A DNA stretch of 64,000 bases, taken from contig NZ_JAKOOW010000037.1 in the NCBI RefSeq assembly GCF_022288825.1, positions 31,713 to 95,712 on the forward strand, given 5' to 3'. Each line of letters starts with the position of its first letter. The stretch's first letter is position 1. Made by a program: the position numbers and the translations under genes. Shown piece by piece: positions 58,701 through 64,000 of this stretch. The notes beneath the pieces were generated by a model, which worked only from the letters and a program-made list of their open reading frames with translations, was not told the origin of the DNA and searched no databases. This DNA is from Kingella pumchi (GTDB taxonomy: Bacteria > Pseudomonadota > Gammaproteobacteria > Burkholderiales > Neisseriaceae).

Positions 58701-59291
58701 ATGACCAAACCGAGCAAACCCGAACTGCTGGCCGACACCGCCCGCACCCTGTTTCACGCGCACGGCTTTGCCGCCGTAACCGTGGACAAAATCTGCCGCG
58801 CCGCCGCCGTCAGCCGCCCCACTTTCTACAAATACTACGCCGACAAAAACGAGCTGATCCGCAGCGTGTTCACCCGCCAGAAAGAGCAGGTGCGCCAGAC
58901 GCTGCAGGCTCTGGCCGAAAGCGGCGGCACGTTGGCGGCGATACTCGAAGGCTTTCACGCCCTGCAACAGCAGTCGCTGGCCGAGCTGTATTCCGAAGCG
59001 GTGCTGCGCGACATTCCCGCAGCCGTCGATTTGGAGCTGATCGCTTTTTTCCGCGAGATGGAAGAAGAAAAATACCGCTTTATGCGCGGCTTTTTCCACA
59101 CCCTGCAACAGCGCGGCCTGATTGCCGCCCAACTGCCGGCCGAACTGATCGAACTCTATATCCGCGAAATGGACGCACTAATCCGCCACCCCGCCCTGGC
59201 CGCGCACTACGCCGGCCAGTCGCAGCAGCTGCGCCGCGACGTGCTGCATCTGGTGCTTTACGGTTTGTCGCAGCACGGCGCAAGCGGATAG
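58701..59291 (+). CDS. TetR-family transcriptional regulator
   Basis: A 196-residue regulator. The N-terminal helix-turn-helix reads LFHAHGFAAVTVDKICRAAAVSRPTFYKYYADKNELI (about 17-53), the canonical TetR block. The remaining helices form a ligand-binding domain with no recognisable specificity. It is divergent from the TonB receptor gene, whose promoter overlaps a perfect 10-base inverted repeat, and convergent with the heme oxygenase gene. Control of the receptor operon is inferred from this layout. Confidence 0.85.
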   Translation: MTKPSKPELLADTARTLFHAHGFAAVTVDKICRAAAVSRPTFYKYYADKNELIRSVFTRQKEQVRQTLQALAESGGTLAAILEGFHALQQQSLAELYSEAVLRDIPAAVDLELIAFFREMEEEKYRFMRGFFHTLQQRGLIAAQLPAELIELYIREMDALIRHPALAAHYAGQSQQLRRDVLHLVLYGLSQHGASG

Positions 59292-59349
59292 GTTTTCAGG
59301 CTGCTTTTAGAGAATGGCAGCCTGAAAACGCTTTGTGTTATTTGACAAA

Positions 59350-59396
59350 AAAAGGCAGCCTGAAAACCGCTTTCACGGTTTTCAGGCTGCTTTTGC
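59350..59396. terminator. Uptake-sequence hairpin between tetR and hemO
   Basis: AAAAAGGCAGCCTGAAAACCG pairs with CGGTTTTCAGGCTGCTTTT around a short loop. A looser pair lies at 59294-59333. Both genes end here. Confidence 0.75.
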
Positions 59397-59413
59397 TAGG
59401 GTGTATAGCCGGA

Positions 59414-60001
59414 TTAAGCGGCGGCAGGCAGCTCGAAGATTTCGCGCAGCAGGACTTTATAAAAGGCGAAAGCTTCCAATGCGCCTTTGAGCGCGGTTTC
59501 GCGGTCGGCGCCTTCGATGCCCAGATCGTTGAGCTTGGCGGCAAATTCGCGCCAGTGTTTGCCGCGGCCGTCGGCATGCGGACCCAGGTGGCGGGCGCCA
59601 TGCTCGGCGTTGTAGCCCAGGTTTTTCTGCGCGTCTTTAAACAAGAAGGCGGCGCCGAGATTAGAGCCTTCGGCGCAGTAAAGCCAGCCCAAGCGTTCCA
59701 TGCCTTTGGGTTCGGGAATCGCGGTGCTGATGGCTTTTTCGCTGCCGCCGATGTCTTTCATGTCCAGCAGCACGTCGTCGTAACGCGCCAGCTCGGCCAG
59801 GCCGGGGATTTTTTCGTTGAGCGCGGGGTCTTTGTAGATGTCGTCAACGATCTTGTGGAACACCGCCTGCAGCTGCAAAAAGCGGATGTAGTTTTCGCGG
59901 GTATCGAAGGGTTTGACCGACATCACCAGGTTGTCCACGCTGTCGTGGGTGGTGCGGCAGTTTTCTTTCAGATAGAGGGCGAAAGGTTGCTCAGTTGTCA
60001 T
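59414..60001 (-). CDS. hemO: Heme oxygenase (HemO type)
   Basis: A 195-residue cytoplasmic enzyme that opens imported heme to biliverdin, releasing iron. The proximal ligand is probably His19 in ENCRTTHDSVDN. The distal helix block is YCAEGSNLGAAFLFKDAQKNLGYNAEHGARHLGPHADGRGKHW (in parts), typical of bacterial HemO/PigA. It lies in the same block as a TonB receptor and MFS transporter, which suggests that heme or hemophore uptake is part of the system. It sits on the other side of tetR, so it is a separate transcript. Confidence 0.9.
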   Translation of the reverse strand: MTTEQPFALYLKENCRTTHDSVDNLVMSVKPFDTRENYIRFLQLQAVFHKIVDDIYKDPALNEKIPGLAELARYDDVLLDMKDIGGSEKAISTAIPEPKGMERLGWLYCAEGSNLGAAFLFKDAQKNLGYNAEHGARHLGPHADGRGKHWREFAAKLNDLGIEGADRETALKGALEAFAFYKVLLREIFELPAAA

Positions 60002-60109
60002 TGAAAATCCTTTTTAATATCGGTTAGTTAATGTTTCAGGCAGCCTGAAACGCAAAACGGCGCCATGATACCCGATTTTGCATTTTTACGCTTCCTTTAC
60101 ATGATTTTT

Positions 60110-60919
60110 TCAGGCTGCCACCAGTTTGAACAGCATCTGGCTGGCAATCACAAACATCAGCATTCCGAGCGCGGCTTTCAGAACATCGGCCGGCAGACGG
60201 TGGGCGGCACGCACGCCCAGCGGGGCAAACAAAACGGTACACGCCGCCAGCGCGGCCACGGCGGGCAGGTAGAGAAAGCCGACGCTGCCGGCAGGCAGAT
60301 CGGCCAGCCCCCAGCCGGAGAGCAGGTAGCCGATTGCGCCGGAGAGCGCCATTGGCCAGGCCAGGCCGGTGGAAGTGGCGGTGGCGCGCAAAACGGGAAC
60401 ATTGCAGTAAAGCATAAACGGCACCGACAGCGAGCCGCCACCGATGCCGACCCAGCTCGAAAGCACGCCGATGGCGGTGCCGACGGCGCCGGTGGCGGCG
60501 CGGCCGGGCATTTCGCGGTTGGGCTTGGGTTTGAGGCGCAGCATCATCTGCAGCGACATCACATAAAGAAACACAATAAACACCAGCTTCAGATGCCAGG
60601 CGGGAATATAGCGGGCGGCGAGAGAACCGAGTATGCCGCCGGCCACCATCGCCGGTGACATCCGCCGCAAAATGCGCCAGTCAATCGCACCGCGGCGGTG
60701 CTGCGCCAGCGCGCCGGAAAAGGTGGTAAACACCATCACCGCAAAGGAAGTGCCGACCGCCAGATGCTGGCTGTGGGCGGTATCCGGCTGCTGTTTGGCC
60801 AGCAGCCACAGCACGATCGGCACAATCAAAGTGCCGCCGCCCACGCCGAGCAGGCCGGCCATAAAACCTGCCGCTGCGCCCACGGCGAACAGCGGCAGCA
60901 AAATATCCAAAGTCCACAT
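60110..60919 (-). CDS. TSUP (TauE/SafE) family membrane protein
   Basis: A 269-residue inner-membrane protein with eight helices in two repeats. The duplicated loop motif is visible: GLLGVGGGTLIVPIVLWLL (about 21-39) and SSWVGIGGGSLSVPFMLYC in the second half. Members export sulfite, sulfoacetate or related organic anions. The substrate is not predictable here. The stop is the TGA of an uptake sequence (VAA-stop). Confidence 0.85.
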   Translation of the reverse strand: MWTLDILLPLFAVGAAAGFMAGLLGVGGGTLIVPIVLWLLAKQQPDTAHSQHLAVGTSFAVMVFTTFSGALAQHRRGAIDWRILRRMSPAMVAGGILGSLAARYIPAWHLKLVFIVFLYVMSLQMMLRLKPKPNREMPGRAATGAVGTAIGVLSSWVGIGGGSLSVPFMLYCNVPVLRATATSTGLAWPMALSGAIGYLLSGWGLADLPAGSVGFLYLPAVAALAACTVLFAPLGVRAAHRLPADVLKAALGMLMFVIASQMLFKLVAA

Positions 60920-61013
60920 ATCTCTATTTCCCGGCGGCGGCTTTCAGGCTGCCTGCCGCATGCAAAACCATCGGCGCCGCCCTACCCTGCGGCGGGGAAG
61001 CGGAAAGTGCCGA

Positions 61014-61181
61014 TTATACGCCGACAACAAAATAGAGATAGCCGCCCATGGCCAGGGCGAACACCAGCGCAAACAGCAGGGCCGGCACGATGCTGCCGCG
61101 CGGTTCGGAATCGGATTGGGGATCGAGAAGCAACGGCGGCATTTCGTCGTCTTCTTCGTCGGAGAAAGGATGTTTGGTCAT
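61014..61181 (-). CDS. Small acidic-headed single-pass membrane protein
   Basis: A 55-residue protein, MTKHPFSDEEDDEMPPLL at the start, with a strongly acidic cytoplasmic head and one C-terminal membrane helix (about 33-53) ending YLYFVVGV. It could be a small regulatory or assembly subunit. The ribosome site is weak for both the ATG at 61181 and a longer start at 61199. No family is recognised. Coding status rests on the coherent head-plus-helix design. Confidence 0.45.
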   Translation of the reverse strand: MTKHPFSDEEDDEMPPLLLDPQSDSEPRGSIVPALLFALVFALAMGGYLYFVVGV

Positions 61182-61199
61182 ATCTTCAGTAAAAATCAT

Positions 61200-61512
61200 T
61201 GTTATTGACTTTAATCATAGGGTTGGATGTGATGTATTAAGCAAAGCGCGTGCCTAATGCCAAACATAAATTTACGTTATGGCAATAATAGTTAAATTTC
61301 GCTAAATTGTAAAGATTAATTTACACTATAAGCAACCGGCGCCAAGACAGCCTGAAAACGTTTTTTGCTTAAGTGCCTTAGCCGGCAGCCCCCGCGCTTG
61401 GGCCCCCGCTTCTGGCAGCCGTTTGTGTAAAGTTTCAGGCAGCCTGAAACGGGTACGGACAAACAAAAACCGCAGCGGCATGGTGCCGGCTGCGGTTTTT
61501 TCAGGCTACTTT
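61200..61512. other. Gene-free gap
   Basis: The left half (61200-61330) is AT-rich, with TTATGGCAATAATAG and CGCTAAATTGTAAAG, and may hold promoters for the small membrane protein gene. The right half holds uptake-sequence copies near 61350 and 61437 and the terminator at 61465. No open frame of note is present. Confidence 0.6.
61465..61502 (-). terminator. Terminator of the prolyl oligopeptidase gene
   Basis: AAAAACCGCAGC and GCTGCGGTTTTT form a 12-base stem around a GC-rich loop, with T-runs on both strands, 11 bases past the stop on the minus strand. Confidence 0.85.
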
Positions 61513-63633
61513 TTATTTGCGGTTGCCCAGCTTCTGCCACAGGAAGGAGAAAGACAGGGCGTTCATATGGGCGCGCTGGCGGTTGTTGGCCGCGCCGCCG
61601 TGGCCGCCTTCGACGTTTTCGTAATAGAGCGCGTCTTTGCCCGCCGCTTCCATTTTCGCCATCATCTTGCGCGCGTGGCCGGGGTGGACGCGGTCGTCGC
61701 GGGTGGAGGTGGTAAACAGCACCGGCGGGTATTTTTTCGCCGCGTCAAACAGATGATAAGGCGAGAAGGTGCGGATGTACGCCCATTCTTCCGGTTTGTC
61801 GGGATTGCCGTATTCCGCCATCCACGAAGCGCCGGCCAAGAGTTTGTTGTAGCGCTGCATATCCAGAAGCGGCACCTGAACCACCACCGCGCCGAACAGC
61901 TCGGGATACTGGGTGAGCATATTGCCGGTCAGCAAACCGCCGTTGCTGCCGCCCTGCGCGCCCAGATGCTCGGGCGAAGTGATTTTGCGCGCCACCAGAT
62001 CGCGGGCGACGGCGGCAAAGTCTTCATAGGCTTTGTGGCGGTTTTCCTTAAGCGCAGCGCGGTGCCAGGCGGGGCCGTATTCGCCACCGCCGCGGATATT
62101 GGCCAGCACATAAACGCCGTGGCGGCCGGTTTCGTCGGTGCGCTGCAGCCAGGCGCGGCCGATGCTGCCGGAATAATGCGGCGTGAGCGACACTTCAAAG
62201 CCGCCGTAGCCGTAAAGCAGGGTCGGGTTTTTGCCGTCGGCTTTAAGGTTTTTGTGGGCGACGACGAAATACGGAATGCGAGTGCCGTCTTTGCTGCGGA
62301 CAAAATATTGCTTGGCGGTGTAGTCGGCGGCGGGGAAGAAGGCAGGGGCGCTTTTGAGTTTTTCAGGCTGCCTGCCGGCTTCGGCCAGATACAGGGTATC
62401 AGGTTCGGTAAAGCTGCCGACGTCTATCCACAAGGCGTCGGACTCTTCGGCATCGACGGCGGCAACGCTGATTTTGCCGTTTTCAGGCAGCCCTTGGATG
62501 GTGCTGCGTTTCCAGCTTTTGCCTGCAGGCGTCAGCACTACCAGCCGGTTTTTCACGTCCTGCAGCAGATTGAGTACCAGGCGGTTTTTCGTCCACACCG
62601 CATCGTCGAGCGAAGTATCGGCAGTCGGCTCGAACAGCACGCTGATTTCGCGCTTACCCTGCATCCAGTTTTTAAAATCGGCAATCAGATAGGAGCCAGA
62701 TTTGTAGGTTTTGCCCTGGAAATTCCAATCTTCACGCGGGCTTAACACCAGCCATTGGCGCACCACGCTCTTTTTCACCGAATCGGGCACGCCTTCGATT
62801 TTTTTCAGGCTGCCGTCGCTGTCGCGCAGATAGAGTTCGTCGCGGTAAAAGTCGATGGTGCGGGCAATGAAATCGCGCTCATAGCCTTTGGTGTGGCTGC
62901 GCACGCCGCCAACCACCATATCGGTTTTCTCGCCGGCAAACACTTTTTCCGCCGCTGCCAAAGGCGTGCCGCGCTTCCACACGCGCACTTCGCGCGGGTA
63001 GCCCGAATCGGTCATGCTGCCGGCGCCGAAATCGGTGGAAACGTACACGCTTTCTTGGTCGATCCAGCCCAGCGAGCCTTTGGCTTCGGGGCGGTAGAAG
63101 CCGTTTTCGACAAACTCTTTGCTGTCCAAATCAAATTCGCGGGTAACGTCGGCATCCGAGCCGCCGCGCGACAGGCTGACCAGGCAGCGCCGGTAATCGG
63201 GTTTCAGGCAGTTTGCGCCGTGCCATACCCAGTTTTCCTTTTCGCGGCGGTTTAGTTCGTCCACATCCAGCAGCACTTCCCATTTGGGTTGCGGCTTGCG
63301 GTATTCGTCTAAAGTGGTGCGCCGCCACACGCCGCGCTGGTGCTGCTGATCCGTCCAAAAGTTGTAGTAATAATTGCCGCGCTTGGCAACGTGAGGGATT
63401 TTTTCCTGCGAATCGAGCACCGCCAGAATATCGTTTTCAATCGCCTGAAACTGCGGCGACGCCAGCTGTTTTTCCGCTGCTTCGTTGTGGCTGCGCACCC
63501 ATTGCAGCGCTTTTTCGCCGCCAACGTCTTCCAGCCACAGGTGCGGATCGTCCTGCGCGGCAGGCTCTTGCGGCGCGGCCTGTGCGGCGGCGGCCAATAC
63601 GGCCAGGCTTACGGCGGATAAGGTCTTTTTCAT
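61513..63633 (-). CDS. Secreted prolyl oligopeptidase (S9A family)
   Basis: A 706-residue serine peptidase that cuts peptides after proline. Signal peptide (about 1-20, AAAAQAAP) places it in the periplasm. The beta-propeller (about 80-430) begins after DPHLWLEDVGGEKALQWV. The catalytic domain has TLLYGYGGF, Ser563 in AQGGSNGGLL, the Asp in TSTRDDRVHPGHARKM and the His in NVEGGHGGAANN. Two propeller loops, DGSLKKIEG and AGRQPEKLKS, are encoded by uptake sequences. Length fits the S9A family. Confidence 0.93.
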   Translation of the reverse strand: MKKTLSAVSLAVLAAAAQAAPQEPAAQDDPHLWLEDVGGEKALQWVRSHNEAAEKQLASPQFQAIENDILAVLDSQEKIPHVAKRGNYYYNFWTDQQHQRGVWRRTTLDEYRKPQPKWEVLLDVDELNRREKENWVWHGANCLKPDYRRCLVSLSRGGSDADVTREFDLDSKEFVENGFYRPEAKGSLGWIDQESVYVSTDFGAGSMTDSGYPREVRVWKRGTPLAAAEKVFAGEKTDMVVGGVRSHTKGYERDFIARTIDFYRDELYLRDSDGSLKKIEGVPDSVKKSVVRQWLVLSPREDWNFQGKTYKSGSYLIADFKNWMQGKREISVLFEPTADTSLDDAVWTKNRLVLNLLQDVKNRLVVLTPAGKSWKRSTIQGLPENGKISVAAVDAEESDALWIDVGSFTEPDTLYLAEAGRQPEKLKSAPAFFPAADYTAKQYFVRSKDGTRIPYFVVAHKNLKADGKNPTLLYGYGGFEVSLTPHYSGSIGRAWLQRTDETGRHGVYVLANIRGGGEYGPAWHRAALKENRHKAYEDFAAVARDLVARKITSPEHLGAQGGSNGGLLTGNMLTQYPELFGAVVVQVPLLDMQRYNKLLAGASWMAEYGNPDKPEEWAYIRTFSPYHLFDAAKKYPPVLFTTSTRDDRVHPGHARKMMAKMEAAGKDALYYENVEGGHGGAANNRQRAHMNALSFSFLWQKLGNRK

Positions 63634-63753
63634 CGTCTCTCCAAATCATTGCGGGGGTCGGGCTGGCGAGTATAACAAAATTTTACCCGCCTCCGTTTCA
63701 AGCAGCCTGAAAAGCCCGCACCGCAAAGCATGCTGCCCGCCGCCGCTTGCTGC

Positions 63754-63759
63754 TATAAT
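63754..63759 (+). promoter_or_regulatory. -10 element of the glycosylase-like gene
   Basis: TATAAT in TGCTATAATCG lies 49 bases before the ATG. An uptake-sequence core sits in the leader at about 63791-63801. Confidence 0.4.
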
Positions 63760-63807
63760 CGTTAAACTGTGCAAACCCGAAACCCGAAAAAGCAGCCTGA
63801 AACCGCC

Positions 63808-64000
63808 ATGCCGCAAGCCGAAACCCACCCTTTCCCGCCGCTTCTGCCGCCTTCGGCACGCGTGATGCTGATGGGCACCTTCCCGCCCAAGGCCGACAAA
63901 CACGCGATGGCTTTTCACTATCCCAATTTCCAAAACGATATGTGGCGGATTTTCGGCCTGGTGTTTTTCAACGACGCCGCCCATTTCCAAAAGCAGCCTG
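63808..64000 (+). CDS. Uracil-DNA glycosylase family protein, 5' part only
   Basis: The first 64 codons of a gene cut by the window end. The protein starts MPQAETHPFPPLLPPSA and has VMLMGTFPPKADKHAMAF, then HYPNFQNDMWRIFGLVFF. The GTFPP strand-loop and the NDMWR block match neisserial proteins annotated as uracil-DNA-glycosylase-family (Mug/UDG fold) as I remember them. The catalytic part downstream is not visible, so activity cannot be judged. The window ends inside a codon at CAGCCTG, again an uptake sequence. Confidence 0.7.
   Translation, partial: MPQAETHPFPPLLPPSARVMLMGTFPPKADKHAMAFHYPNFQNDMWRIFGLVFFNDAAHFQKQP

Noticed and set aside
61423..62745. A 440-codon plus-strand frame over the oligopeptidase gene
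   Set aside because: It is a shadow frame opposite a well-conserved S9 peptidase.
1..64000. The many short repeats as a CRISPR array or phase-variable tracts
   Set aside because: They share a 10-base core, occur in both orientations at irregular distances and lie inside genes and terminators, which fits DNA uptake sequences. No regular repeat-spacer pattern or long homopolymer or tetramer tract was seen.

Overview
The window is a chromosomal segment of a high-GC (roughly 60% by eye) member of the Neisseriaceae. Two things place it there. First, dozens of DNA uptake sequences with the core GCAGCCTGAA, mostly in the AGGCAGCCTGAA or AAGCAGCCTGAA form, sit between and inside genes. As I remember the published dialects, this is the Kingella-type 'AG-kingDUS', not the AT/AG-DUS (GCCGTCTGAA core) of N. 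meningitidis and its close relatives. Second, the gene content is neisserial: the divergent ponA / pilMNOPQ-aroK-aroB locus, a HemO-type heme oxygenase, an NspA-like porin, a stand-alone ProQ, DsbA and SspA/RegF. I cannot name the species. No tRNA, rRNA, CRISPR array, intact insertion sequence or prophage was seen.

Layout. 0.3-4.8 kb: macA-macB efflux pump, an FKBP peptidyl-prolyl isomerase and sspA. 4.9-7.9 kb: the cytochrome bc1 operon petABC on the minus strand, with an unusually long PetB. 8.1-12.7 kb: a roadblock-like protein, uppP, dsbA, a SPOR-domain protein and rarA. 12.8-18.0 kb: small accessory genes around thrC, namely a lipoprotein, a macro-domain protein, a PAS-only protein, a lipoprotein that appears to be a decayed EF-Tu, a lipoprotein resembling a subtilisin propeptide, and a DUF3108-like protein. 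18.2-24.4 kb, minus strand: metF, folA, a membrane-anchored hydrolase, an unknown secreted protein, rluB and recJ. 24.5-32.1 kb: galU, ampG, an insertion-sequence remnant, trxB, fis, an EamA transporter and purH. 32.2-38.6 kb: an accessory block with a MerR regulator divergent from an RBBP9-like hydrolase, a NADAR protein, a SnoaL-like protein, a pilin-like membrane protein, a lipoprotein, leuB, a DUF1444 protein and an unknown secreted protein. 38.7-49.8 kb: aroA, proQ, aroB, aroK, pilQPONM and the divergent ponA. 50-54.3 kb: queA, a DUF3482 GTPase, a PHP-domain RNase AM and an NspA-like porin. 54.4-60 kb: an iron or heme block with an MFS transporter, an unknown 138-residue protein, a TonB-dependent receptor, a TetR regulator and heme oxygenase. 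60.1-64 kb: a TSUP exporter, a small membrane protein, a secreted prolyl oligopeptidase and the 5' end of a uracil-DNA-glycosylase-like gene.

How the parts work together. Shikimate enzymes (aroA, aroB, aroK) sit next to the type IV pilus assembly operon, which with ponA forms a low-GC block that lacks the local uptake sequence. Uptake sequences are woven into the genome. They form most hairpin terminators as inverted pairs, supply the stop codon of at least eight genes, and encode recurrent Gly-Ser-Leu-Lys or Gln-Pro-Glu tracts inside proteins. purH carries the uptake sequence of a different neisserial dialect, suggesting import. The most unusual single gene is the predicted EF-Tu-derived lipoprotein at 15.9-16.8 kb.
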